From contig JBGALV010000067.1 of the NCBI GenBank assembly GCA_044223515.1, forward strand, positions 1 to 29,996: DNA of 29,996 bases, read 5' to 3'. Every line of letters starts with the position of its first letter. The first letter of the stretch is position 1. Shown in pieces: positions 1-8,053 of the stretch. Both the position numbers and the translations under genes were made by a program. The notes below the pieces were generated by a model, which saw only the letters and a list, made by a program, of their open reading frames with translations, was not told where the DNA came from and did no database searches. The stretch comes from SHVZ01 sp044223515 (GTDB lineage Bacteria; Pseudomonadota; Alphaproteobacteria; SHVZ01).

Positions 1-1
1 A

Positions 2-778
2 CCGTTCCCCGCGGTCGTGATCATGCACGACTGCAGCGGCCTCGGACCCCGCTCCAGCGGTGCCCCCCGTCGCTGGGGCGAGGAGTTGCTGGCCCAGGGC
101 TATGTCGTGCTGATGGCCGACTCGTTCTCGCCGCGCGGCCTCCCGAACGGCGTCTGCACCGAGGCGCCCGAGCGTGGCCGCGCCGCGAACCACTATGTAC
201 GGATCGGCGACGCGTATGGCGCGCTTGCCTTCCTCCGCTCTCTGCCCGATGTCGATGGCAAGCGCATCGGCATCATGGGTGGCTCGCACGGGGGATCGTC
301 GACTCTCGGCAGCATGGTCGATCCGGGCGATGCGCGGACTCCCGTGGCCCTCGCCAAACGTGAGGGCTTCGCCGCCGGCGTCGCTCTTTATCCTTCCTGC
401 GGTCAGCGCTATGGCGCCTGGTCGGCGACGCGCGAGAACGGCAACCGCGGCCCGGTGACGGGCTATGCCGGCGCCTACAAGCCGATCGCGCCGCTGCTGA
501 TCCTCGCCGGCGAGGCCGACGACTGGACGCCCGCGGAGCCGTGCGTGCGGCTGGCGGAGGCGGCGCAGGCTGAGGACTTCCCGGTCGAGATCAAGGTCTA
601 TGCGGGCGCGCACCACTCCTTCGACAGCGCCAACCGCGTCTTCTTCAATCCCAACCGCAACAACGCCTACTCGCCGACCGGCAAAGGCGCGACGACGGGC
701 GGCCAGGCCGAGGCCTGGGCCGATGCGAACCGGCAGGTGCGGGCGTTCTTTGCCCGACACCTCAAGGGAGAGCGCTAA
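2..778 (+). CDS. Dienelactone hydrolase family protein (5' partial)
   Basis: The C-terminal part of an alpha/beta hydrolase of the dienelactone hydrolase type; the frame is open to the window edge, so the true start lies upstream. The visible protein opens with PFPAVVIMHDCSGLG, the oxyanion-hole strand of the family. The nucleophile elbow is GIMGGSHGGSS, with Ser as likely nucleophile where classical dienelactone hydrolases use Cys. The acid residue is probably Asp in AGEADDWTP and the catalytic His lies in YAGAHHSFD, so the triad appears complete and in the right order. Family members hydrolyse esters or lactones; the substrate cannot be read from sequence. Its stop codon overlaps the end of the convergent EF-G-like gene by four bases, so the two genes share no room for a terminator. 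The family call is firm and the substrate unknown. Confidence 0.85.
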   Translation, partial: PFPAVVIMHDCSGLGPRSSGAPRRWGEELLAQGYVVLMADSFSPRGLPNGVCTEAPERGRAANHYVRIGDAYGALAFLRSLPDVDGKRIGIMGGSHGGSSTLGSMVDPGDARTPVALAKREGFAAGVALYPSCGQRYGAWSATRENGNRGPVTGYAGAYKPIAPLLILAGEADDWTPAEPCVRLAEAAQAEDFPVEIKVYAGAHHSFDSANRVFFNPNRNNAYSPTGKGATTGGQAEAWADANRQVRAFFARHLKGER

Positions 779-2817
779 CTCGCGGCAGCGGTCGTATGCC
801 GACCGCCGTTCTCCTCGATCACCTTGTCGGCGAGGCGTCCGGTGAGCTCGGCCAGGTGGTCGAACTTCCAGGCGTATGTCGCGACACCGAGGGTGAGCGA
901 GCGCAGCTCGATGATCAGGTCGTGGATCTCGGACTGCGGCATGTGCGCAGAGACCTCGTCCCACCCTTTCCATCCGGGCTTCGCGTCGTAGCCCAGGATC
1001 TGGCCGCGCCTACCGGTGATGACGCGCTGTACCTTCGCCGTGTGCTCGTTCGGCACCGAGATGGTGACCAGAGCGACGGGCTCCAGCAGGACGGGATCGC
1101 ATTTCGGCAGGCCCTCGCTGATGGCGATGCGGCCGGCAGTCTTGAAGGCGGCATCCGAAGAGTCGACCTGATGGTACTGACCGTCGGTCAACGTCACCGA
1201 CACGTCGACGACGCGGAAGCCCAGAACGCCCCGGTTCAGGAACTCGCGGATGCCTTCCTCGACCGAAGGAATCCACTGCCGCGGGATCGCGCCACCGACG
1301 ACCTTGTCGACGAAGGCGAAGCCCTGGCCGCGCGGCTGCGGATGGATCTCGATATGCACGTCGCCGAACTGGCCGTGGCCGCCGGTCTGGCGCTTGTGCC
1401 GGCCGTGCTGCTTCGCCGACTTCCGGATGGTTTCGCGATAGGGAACTTTCGGGCGTGTCGCGCTGATCTTGAGGCTGTTGCGCTGGCGCAGCCGGTCGAG
1501 CGCGATCTGCAGATGGATGTCACCCTGGCCGGCGAGCACGAGCTGGCCGAGGTCGGCGTCGTGATCGAGGGTGAGCGACGGGTCCTCTTCCAGCATGCGC
1601 TGGATCGCGCCGGAGAGCTTGACCTCGTCGTTGCGGTTGTCGGCATGGATCGACAGCGCGAAGACCGGTGCCAGCGGCGGCGGGAAGGCACGGAAACTGG
1701 CCGGACGCTGGCCCGATGGCGTCAGCACGTCGCCCGTCTTGACCGCGTCCATGCGCCCCAAAGCGACGACGTCGCCGGCCTTCGCCTCGGCCACCTTCGA
1801 GAGCTGTGCGCCGAGCGGCTTCAGGATGCCGGAGACGCGATGGCCGCCGAGCGACTGGCCGTCCTTGATCGTGCCGCGCCAGACGCGGACGTAGCTGAGC
1901 TTGCCGGTACCGGCGACATGGACCGTCTTGAACACCTCGGCGACGGCTTCGCCGTCGGAGGGGAGGCCGCGGCGCGCGGCCGCCACCTGGTGCGGCGGCG
2001 TCTCGTGGCGCAACGCCTTCAGGAGGCGGCGGATCCCGTGATCCTTCTCCGCGGCGCCGAAGAACACCGGCACGACGCGATCCTCGCGGAGGTCCTTCGA
2101 GAGCTCCTGGTAGATCTCCTTCGGCGAGGGCACCACGTCCTCGAGCAGCTTCTCGAGGAGCTTGTCGTCGAAGTCGGCGAGCGCCTCCAGCATCTCGGTG
2201 CGTGCGATCTGCTCGTCGGTCGTGAGCGAGTCCGGGATCTTGATCAGGTCCGAGGCCTGGCCGGGCTTGTAGCGATAGGCCCTCTCGCTCACCAGGTCGA
2301 TGTAGCCGGTGACGGCGTCGCCCTCGCGGATCGGGACCTGGCGCAGCACCAGCGGCCGCTCGGAGATCTCCTGTAGCGCCGCCAGGATGTCCTTCGGCGA
2401 CTGCGAGGCGCCGTCCATCTTGTTGACGAACACCATATGCGGGATCGCGTGCTCGTCGATGAAGCGGAAGATCGGGGCTGCGGTCTGCACGCGCTCGGCG
2501 ACCGGCTCGATCACCACGATCGCGACGTCGGCGGCCATCAGCGCGTTCCGCGCTTCCTGCGCCAGCTCGATCGAGCCGGGCGTATCGATGAAGGTCCAGG
2601 GATCGTCGAGATAGGCGCCGGATACTGCCGACATCTCGATGCTCATGTGACGAGCGCGCGCATCCGGCGAGGCGTCGCCGACGCTGGTGCCGTCCTTGAC
2701 CGATCCGCGCTTCGGGATCGAGCCGGACGCATGGAGCAGAGCTTCGAGGAGAGTGGTCTTGCCCGCCAGGTACGGGCCGACCAGTACAGCGCATCTGGGA
2801 CTTTGGGTGCTCGCCAT
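775..2817 (-). CDS. Elongation factor G-like translational GTPase
   Basis: A 680-aa cytoplasmic GTPase with the domain order of EF-G. The P-loop is GPYLAGKTT (about residues 14-22), the G3 motif DTPG is at 78-81 and the G4 motif NKMD at 132-135. A beta-barrel domain follows (about 290-370), then the EF-G domain IV segment GGHGQFGDVHIEIHPQPRG and domain V near the C-terminus. The P-loop differs from the canonical AHIDAGKTT and the usual RGITI switch motif is absent, so this belongs to the divergent EF-G-like/EF-G2 branch rather than housekeeping fusA. No str-operon genes (rpsL, rpsG, tuf) are adjacent. I start at the ATG at 2817 because AGGGAGG sits 6 bases upstream; a TTG codon directly before it is in frame but less likely. 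A 7-bp hairpin (2840-2862) lies in the presumed leader. Ribosome-linked GTPase activity is expected from the family; the specific role is not known. Confidence 0.88.
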   Translation of the reverse strand: MASTQSPRCAVLVGPYLAGKTTLLEALLHASGSIPKRGSVKDGTSVGDASPDARARHMSIEMSAVSGAYLDDPWTFIDTPGSIELAQEARNALMAADVAIVVIEPVAERVQTAAPIFRFIDEHAIPHMVFVNKMDGASQSPKDILAALQEISERPLVLRQVPIREGDAVTGYIDLVSERAYRYKPGQASDLIKIPDSLTTDEQIARTEMLEALADFDDKLLEKLLEDVVPSPKEIYQELSKDLREDRVVPVFFGAAEKDHGIRRLLKALRHETPPHQVAAARRGLPSDGEAVAEVFKTVHVAGTGKLSYVRVWRGTIKDGQSLGGHRVSGILKPLGAQLSKVAEAKAGDVVALGRMDAVKTGDVLTPSGQRPASFRAFPPPLAPVFALSIHADNRNDEVKLSGAIQRMLEEDPSLTLDHDADLGQLVLAGQGDIHLQIALDRLRQRNSLKISATRPKVPYRETIRKSAKQHGRHKRQTGGHGQFGDVHIEIHPQPRGQGFAFVDKVVGGAIPRQWIPSVEEGIREFLNRGVLGFRVVDVSVTLTDGQYHQVDSSDAAFKTAGRIAISEGLPKCDPVLLEPVALVTISVPNEHTAKVQRVITGRRGQILGYDAKPGWKGWDEVSAHMPQSEIHDLIIELRSLTLGVATYAWKFDHLAELTGRLADKVIEENGGRHTTAAAS

Positions 2818-2962
2818 CAAGTGCCTCCCTTAGCCTTGTCGGCCGGTCGGAAGCGCCGGCCGTTCAGGTATTGTGGCCAGCCGGAAATCTGGCTGGCAAG
2901 GGGGCGTCTAGGCCAGTGATTTACCTACGACATTCGATAAGCGCCGGATAAACGGCGTAGAT

Positions 2963-4267
2963 TCATGCAGCCTGCTCGGCGGTCGCGCGCCTGGGCGGGG
3001 CGACGCGCAGCAGCGTGATCTGATTGCGCTGGCGGCGCAGCACCGAGAAGCGGAAGCCGTGAAAGGTGAACTCCTGGCCGACTTCCGGAATCCGTCGCGC
3101 CTCGTTGAGCACCAGGCCGGCGACGGTCGAGGCCTCGGCGTCAGGAAGCTCCCAGTCGAACTCGCGGTTGAGGTCGCGGATCGGCACCGAGCCGTCGACC
3201 AGATAGGAGCCGTCGGGCTGCGCGCGTACGCCGACGACTGCGGCCTGGTGCTCGTCGAAGATGTCGCCGACGATCTCTTCCAGGATGTCCTCGAGCGTGA
3301 CGATGCCCATCAGCGTGCCGTACTCGTCGACGACGAGGGCGAAGTGCTCGCGGCGCTCGCGGAAGGTGCGGAGCTGTTCAAGCAGCGAAGTTGTGTCGGG
3401 GATGAACCAGGGCTTCGCCGCGATCGCCAGGATGTCGACCTTGGTGACGTCGCCGCCGACCGCCTGGAGCGCACGCAGCAGCGCCTTCGCATGCAGCACG
3501 CCGACGACGTTGTCAGGCTCGTCGCGGTAGAGCGGAAGGCGCGTGTAGGGGCTCGCCAGCACCTGGGCCTCGACCTCGGTCGGGGGGCGGTCAACGTCGA
3601 GCATCATCACGTTCTTGCGGTGGATCATGATCTGGCCGACTTCGACGTCGTCGAGGTCGAGGATCGAGCGGAGCATCTTCCGCTCTTCCTTGATTTCGGG
3701 CTCGGGTCCCTTGTGCAGCTCGATCGCGCCGCGCAGCTCCTGTTCGCTCTCGGCCGTCCCGAGCTCGGCCTTCACCTTCACGCCGAGTATCCGGAGCACC
3801 CCACGCACGATGATCGAGAACGCGCGCGTGACGGGGGTCAGCAACGCGATCATCGGTCTCAGCGCCGGCGCGAGAATGACGGCGACCCGGTCGGGATTGT
3901 TGAGCGCGTAGGTCTTGGGCAGGATCTCGGCGAACACCAGTACCAGCACGGTCATCGCCGCGGTCGCGTAGGCGACGCCGACCTCGCCGAAGATCGCGAT
4001 CAGTGCGCTGGTCGCCAGCGCCGACGCCAGGATGTTGACCAGGTTGTTGCCGACCAGGACCGTGCCGATCAGCCGCTCGGACTGGGCGCGGATCTCGTTG
4101 ACGATGCGCGCGCGTCGTGAGCCCTGTCGCGCGAGCGCATGGAGCCTGGGCCGCGAGGCGGCGGTCATCGCCGTCTCGGCCATCGAGAAGAAGGCCGAGA
4201 CGATCAGCAGGATCGCGATCGCGACGACCGTGGCCCATAGCTCGGACAGGTCCGAGAAGAACGGCAT
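2963..4267 (-). CDS. CNNM/CBS/CorC_HlyC-domain membrane protein
   Basis: A 434-aa inner-membrane protein of the hemolysin-C/CorC-related family. It begins with a CNNM (DUF21) transmembrane domain of about 190 residues, containing hydrophobic helices around residues 10-30, 60-80, 95-115 and 130-150. A CBS pair follows at about 205-340, with the typical segment LVVDEYGTLMGIVTLEDILE, and then a C-terminal CorC_HlyC domain. Relatives are linked to magnesium/cobalt transport or efflux; the name hemolysin is historical. The ATG at 4267 lies only 9 bases downstream of the aroB stop and lacks a strong Shine-Dalgarno, which suggests translational coupling as the third gene of aroK-aroB-CNNM. This order recurs in alphaproteobacteria according to my recollection. 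Family assignment is firm; ion specificity is not determined. Confidence 0.9.
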   Translation of the reverse strand: MPFFSDLSELWATVVAIAILLIVSAFFSMAETAMTAASRPRLHALARQGSRRARIVNEIRAQSERLIGTVLVGNNLVNILASALATSALIAIFGEVGVAYATAAMTVLVLVFAEILPKTYALNNPDRVAVILAPALRPMIALLTPVTRAFSIIVRGVLRILGVKVKAELGTAESEQELRGAIELHKGPEPEIKEERKMLRSILDLDDVEVGQIMIHRKNVMMLDVDRPPTEVEAQVLASPYTRLPLYRDEPDNVVGVLHAKALLRALQAVGGDVTKVDILAIAAKPWFIPDTTSLLEQLRTFRERREHFALVVDEYGTLMGIVTLEDILEEIVGDIFDEHQAAVVGVRAQPDGSYLVDGSVPIRDLNREFDWELPDAEASTVAGLVLNEARRIPEVGQEFTFHGFRFSVLRRQRNQITLLRVAPPRRATAEQAA

Positions 4268-4276
4268 GGCGCGGCT

Positions 4277-5398
4277 TTAAGCGACGAGCGCGGCGGCGAG
4301 CACCGCTTTCACGTCGTCGCCGACCACGTCACGGCTGATGAAGGCCTTTCCGATGCCGCGAACCAGGATGAAGGTCAGCTTGCCGTCGACCACCTTCTTG
4401 TCGCGTCCCATGTGGTCGAGCAGCCGTTCCGGCGGCCAGTTGCGCCCGGCGAGCCCGGCCGGCAGGCCGATCTGAGTCAGGTGACGGCGGACGCGTGCCG
4501 CGTCCTCTGGCGGGCAGAGGCCGAGTCGAGCCGAGAGATCGAAAGCGAGCCGCATGCCGATGGCGACCGCTTCGCCATGCAGCATTTCAGATCCATAGCC
4601 GAGCTCGGCCTCGAAGGAATGGCCGAAAGTGTGGCCCAGATTGAGCAGCGCACGGTCGCCGGTCTCGCGCTCGTCGGCGGCAACGATGCGCGCTTTCATC
4701 CGGCACGAATGCGCGACGGCGTGGCGGCGTTCCAGGCTGTCGCGTCCGATCACCGCGGCGGCATGTGTCTCCAGCCACTCGAAGAAGTCGCGGTCGCCGA
4801 GCAGCCCGTATTTCACCACCTCCGCATAGCCCGCCAGCAGCTCGCGCCTCGGCAGCGTGTCGAGGACCGAGGTGTCCGCCAGCACCAGCTTCGGCTGATG
4901 GAAGGCGCCGATCAGATTCTTGCCGTGGCGCGTGTTGATGCCGGTCTTGCCGCCGACCGAGCTGTCGACCTGCGAAAGCAGCGTGGTCGGGACCTGCACG
5001 AAGTCGAGGCCACGCAGCACCAGCGCCGCTGCGACGCCGGTGAGATCTCCGATGACGCCGCCGCCGAGCGCGACCAGCATGGTCCGACGCTCGATCCGGC
5101 GGTCGAGCAGCCCGTCGGCGAGCTGTTGCAGGTGCGCGAAATTCTTGGTGCCCTCGCCTGGCGGCATCACGATGGCGTCGTGAGCGATCTCGGCGCGGTC
5201 GAGCGCGGCGTTGAGCCGGTCGAGGTGAAGCTTCGCGACGGTCGCGTCGGTGACGACGACGACTCGACGCTGCGCCAGGACCGGACGCATGATCGTGCCG
5301 GCCTGGTCCAGCAGTCCGGGACCGACCAGGATCCTGTAGCTGCGGTCGCCGAGCGCGACGTCGACCTGCTCGGTCGTACCGTGGCTGTCGCCGCTCAT
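4277..5398 (-). CDS. aroB: 3-dehydroquinate synthase
   Basis: A 373-aa enzyme converting DAHP to 3-dehydroquinate, the second step of the shikimate pathway, using NAD and a divalent metal. The NAD-binding and family motifs PGEGTKN, GGGVIGDLTG and PTTLLSQVDSSVGGKTGIN are present, as is GYAEVVKYG. The metal ligands are the Glu of AEVVKYG, a His in NLGHTFGHSFE and the His of MLHGEAVAIGM. Length fits the family. The start is the ATG at 5398, whose ATGA overlaps the aroK stop codon; a much longer in-frame extension upstream is only read-through of the aroK region in another frame. The overlap implies coupled translation with aroK. Confidence 0.97.
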   Translation of the reverse strand: MSGDSHGTTEQVDVALGDRSYRILVGPGLLDQAGTIMRPVLAQRRVVVVTDATVAKLHLDRLNAALDRAEIAHDAIVMPPGEGTKNFAHLQQLADGLLDRRIERRTMLVALGGGVIGDLTGVAAALVLRGLDFVQVPTTLLSQVDSSVGGKTGINTRHGKNLIGAFHQPKLVLADTSVLDTLPRRELLAGYAEVVKYGLLGDRDFFEWLETHAAAVIGRDSLERRHAVAHSCRMKARIVAADERETGDRALLNLGHTFGHSFEAELGYGSEMLHGEAVAIGMRLAFDLSARLGLCPPEDAARVRRHLTQIGLPAGLAGRNWPPERLLDHMGRDKKVVDGKLTFILVRGIGKAFISRDVVGDDVKAVLAAALVA

Positions 5399-6012
5399 GG
5401 CGCAGGCATCGGCTCGGCGCGCGCCGCAAGGCCTTGCAGGGCGGCGATGACCGCATCGACGGTGACATCGGGCGGCGCATCCTTGGTGTCCACCGTCGCG
5501 TCCGCCTCGGCGTAGATCGGATAGCGCTGGGCCATGAGGCCGGCCAGGATCTCGCGCGGATCGCCACGCTTCAGCAGCGGCCGGTTGGCCCGGCGGGCGA
5601 CGCGATGGAGCAGGAGGTCGAGATCCGCACGGAGCCAGACCGAATGCCCGCGGGCCTTCACCGTGGCGCGGGTCTCGGCGTCCATGAAGGCGCCGCCGCC
5701 GGTGGCGATGACCTGGACCGGCTCGTCGAGAAGCCGGCCGATCACGCGGCGCTCGCAATCGCGGAAGGCTCTTTCACCGTACATTTCGAAGATCGTCTCG
5801 ATGGTGCAACCGGCGGCGGTTTCGATCTCGTGGTCGGAATCGACGAAGGCGAGACCCAGGCGCTGCGCCAGGCGACGGCCGATCGACGTCTTCCCGGCCC
5901 CCATTAGGCCGACCAGGACCACAGAGCGGATCGGCCGGAAGCCGGCGCCCGCGGAGGTCAGTGGGTCGCGCACCACCGGTGCCGCAGAGTCGCCATGATT
6001 AAAATGTAACAT
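5395..6012 (-). CDS. aroK: Shikimate kinase
   Basis: A 205-aa cytoplasmic kinase that phosphorylates shikimate at the 3-hydroxyl using ATP. The Walker A motif is GLMGAGKTSIGRRLA. The shikimate-binding region shows FVDSDHEIE, the Arg of FRDCERRVI and the Gly triplet of VIATGGGAF. The lid-side Arg is in RANRPLLKRGDP. The protein is slightly longer than the roughly 170-aa enterobacterial form because of about 30 extra N-terminal residues. I take the ATG at 6012 as the start; the frame stays open farther upstream, but that extension overlaps divergent coding sequence and is not kinase-like. It is the first gene of the aroK-aroB-CNNM operon, with a possible promoter directly upstream. Confidence 0.95.
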   Translation of the reverse strand: MLHFNHGDSAAPVVRDPLTSAGAGFRPIRSVVLVGLMGAGKTSIGRRLAQRLGLAFVDSDHEIETAAGCTIETIFEMYGERAFRDCERRVIGRLLDEPVQVIATGGGAFMDAETRATVKARGHSVWLRADLDLLLHRVARRANRPLLKRGDPREILAGLMAQRYPIYAEADATVDTKDAPPDVTVDAVIAALQGLAARAEPMPAP

Positions 6013-6039
6013 GCCCGTCTCGGCCTGTCGTCCGGGCGA

Positions 6040-6068
6040 GGTATAGGCTATCAAGGAAGCGGTGACCA
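6040..6068 (-). promoter_or_regulatory. Candidate sigma70-type promoter for aroK operon
   Basis: On the minus strand, TGGTCA (6063-6068) and TATACC (6040-6045) are separated by 17 bases, each matching the -35 and -10 consensus at four of six positions. The implied transcript would have a leader of about 20 bases before the aroK ATG at 6012. This rests on spacing and partial consensus only. Confidence 0.35.
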
Positions 6069-6111
6069 GCCGCGGCCGCGGCGGGCGAGGGAGCGGGGGC
6101 AAACCACTCGG

Positions 6112-6273
6112 ATGGCGGAAGGCAAAGCGGTGAAGTCGCGTATCGGTCTCGTCGTCGGCCTCTGCGTCCTGATCGCGCTGGCCGGCGTTTTGGTTTTCCT
6201 CGCAACCTGGAACATCCCGGCGCCGTCGACGACGGTCGAACGGGTGATCCCGAATGACAAGTTCGGTCGCTAG
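6112..6273 (+). CDS. Small single-pass membrane protein, 53 aa
   Basis: A short gene of 53 codons. The protein has a basic N-terminus (MAEGKAVKSR), one hydrophobic helix at about residues 11-31 (IGLVVGLCVLIALAGVLVFL) and a short tail with the sequence WNIPAPSTTVERVIPNDKF. Charge distribution suggests the N-terminus is inside and the tail periplasmic. GGAGCGGGGGC lies upstream, though farther than an ideal ribosome binding site. Its last 20 bases overlap the start of the 599-aa exported protein gene in a different frame, so the two are probably co-translated. I recall similar IPAP-tail miniproteins at this place next to aroK in other alphaproteobacteria but have not verified this. Function unknown. 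Confidence 0.7.
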   Translation: MAEGKAVKSRIGLVVGLCVLIALAGVLVFLATWNIPAPSTTVERVIPNDKFGR

Positions 6274-8053
6274 GCTCGCCATTGCCGCGGGGCTCGTGAC
6301 GAGCCTCTGGTCGGCGGCGGCTTTCGCCCAGGGCTCGGGTCCGATCCGCTTGGTTCCCGTGCGGCCGGCGCCGACGGCGACCGAGGCCAAGCCGGCCGAG
6401 GAGCCGAAGGAGGCGAAGCCGGCAGAGACGGAGGAAGCCGCGCCGGCCCAGACCACCGCGCCGGCGTCACCCGGAATCCAGGTCGACACCCTGCAGGCGA
6501 TCGATGCCGACGCGATGGGTGTGCTGAGCGCCTCGGAAGGCGCGTTGCCGACGACCCTGTGGCAGGGAACGCCTAGGCCGATCGCGGAGAGGCTGATCGG
6601 GCTGATGCCGGCATTGCCGGAATCCCGGGTTGCACGCGAACTGGCACGACGCCTGCTGCTGTCGCCCGCGCTGCTGCCGGAAGGCCCCGCGGCGGAGCCG
6701 AAACTTCTGGTCCTTCGCGCCGAGAAGCTGGCGGCCATGGGCGAGGTCGCGGCACTCGACCGCCTGCTCAAGTCCGCGCCGCCGAGGTTGAGCGATGGCA
6801 CTCTGATTCGGCTCAGGCTCGAAGCCGCCTATCTCCTTTTCGATTCCAACGGCGCCTGCGCCGAGATCCGGCGTGCGCTCGGCGTCAGCCAGACGGAAGG
6901 GGCGCAGCGCGGCCAAGCCTTCTGCCTTGCGCTCGCAGGCGACGGCGGCAAGGCGGAGCTGTCCTTGCGCCTGCTGTCCGAGCAGGGCTTCAAGCCCGAT
7001 CCGACTTACGACACGCTGATGGATGCGCTGATCAACGGCGCCAAGCCGAAGCTCGCCAGCGCCAAGGATCTGCGTCCGATCGATCTCGCGCTGCTGCGGG
7101 CAGCGAAGCAGGCGGCCCCGGCCGACGCGGCGACCGTCCGGGTGCCGGCAATCTGGTGGTCGTTGGCGGATTCGCCCTCGACCGAGCCGGGCATGCGGCT
7201 CGCCCTGTCCGAGCGCCTCGAAGCCTCGGGCGTCTGGACCGCCGCGCAGCGGGCGAAGGTCATCCAGGAGACCGATCTGCCGGCCGAGCTTCTCGACAAT
7301 CCGCTGACCCGCGCCGAAGCCGATTCGAGCGCCCGCGGCCGCGCCATCCTGCGGCGCGCGCTCGACCGTCAGCAGACGCCGCTCGCCCGCGCCCAGGTGA
7401 TCGACAAGGCGCTGGCGCTCGGTACCAAGAACAACGTCTTCGCCGCCGAGGCCCGTCTCTACGCACCGGCGATCGAGGCGATTCCTCCATCCGTCGACCT
7501 CAACTGGTTCGCGCCGTCGGCGGTCCGCGCCCTGGTCGTCGCCGGCCGTCTCGAAGCGGCCCGCGGCTGGATGCAGATGGTCGAGGCACCGCGTGACGAC
7601 GCCGGACGTGCCGCTGCCGATCGGTTGTGGGCGCTGTCGCGCCTGGCCGGAGGCGACGCGCTCGAGCCCTGGCGGGAGGGGCGGCTCGAAGCCTGGGTCA
7701 ACCGCGTCAAGGCGCAGCCCGAGGAGGCGAGCCGGGTCGCGCGCCTGCTGGCGCTGATGGAAGCGACCGGCGAGCCCATCGACGGCCGGCTCTGGCGCGA
7801 TCTCGTCGCTGACGGGGACCGTCGCCCGGTCGCAATGCCGTCTCCGGCGCTGTTGCCGTCTCTGGCCGAGGCGGCGTCTAAGGGAAGGATCGGTGAAGGC
7901 ATCGCGCTGGCCGCGCTGGCGCTCGGCGAGACGCGCCTGGCCGACCTGCCGCCGCCTGTGCTGGCACCGGTCGTCGCCGGGCTGGCCCGGCTCGGCATGA
8001 TGGTCGAGGCCCGCGCGCTCGCGGTCGAGGCCGCGGTCGCCTCCGGCTTGTGA
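6254..8053 (+). CDS. Exported alpha-helical protein of unknown function, 599 aa
   Basis: An unrecognised 599-aa protein. The first 25 residues form a signal peptide (SVARLAIAAGLVTSLWSAAA core, likely cleaved after AFA). A low-complexity Pro/Glu/Ala/Lys segment follows at about 33-72 (repeats of KPAEEPKEAKPAE type). The remainder is Ala/Leu-rich and predicted by eye to be all-helical, resembling TPR- or HEAT-like solenoids, though I can define no repeat unit. Likely periplasmic. The ATG at 6254 lies inside the preceding 53-aa gene, and the stop codon overlaps the xerD GTG by four bases, giving a compact small-membrane-protein/exported-protein/xerD unit. Role unknown; the solenoid-like character suggests protein-protein contacts, possibly in the envelope, which is inference. 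Confidence 0.75.
   Translation: MTSSVARLAIAAGLVTSLWSAAAFAQGSGPIRLVPVRPAPTATEAKPAEEPKEAKPAETEEAAPAQTTAPASPGIQVDTLQAIDADAMGVLSASEGALPTTLWQGTPRPIAERLIGLMPALPESRVARELARRLLLSPALLPEGPAAEPKLLVLRAEKLAAMGEVAALDRLLKSAPPRLSDGTLIRLRLEAAYLLFDSNGACAEIRRALGVSQTEGAQRGQAFCLALAGDGGKAELSLRLLSEQGFKPDPTYDTLMDALINGAKPKLASAKDLRPIDLALLRAAKQAAPADAATVRVPAIWWSLADSPSTEPGMRLALSERLEASGVWTAAQRAKVIQETDLPAELLDNPLTRAEADSSARGRAILRRALDRQQTPLARAQVIDKALALGTKNNVFAAEARLYAPAIEAIPPSVDLNWFAPSAVRALVVAGRLEAARGWMQMVEAPRDDAGRAAADRLWALSRLAGGDALEPWREGRLEAWVNRVKAQPEEASRVARLLALMEATGEPIDGRLWRDLVADGDRRPVAMPSPALLPSLAEAASKGRIGEGIALAALALGETRLADLPPPVLAPVVAGLARLGMMVEARALAVEAAVASGL

Noticed and set aside
796..2376. Long plus-strand open frame opposite the EF-G-like gene
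   Set aside because: It mirrors the codon structure of the minus-strand gene; the translation is rich in Arg, Asp, Leu and Val with no domain, and there is no ribosome binding site.
2876..2897. 7-bp inverted repeat GCCAGCC/GGCTGGC as terminator of the CNNM gene
   Set aside because: There is no T-run on the minus strand after it, so it does not qualify as an intrinsic terminator.
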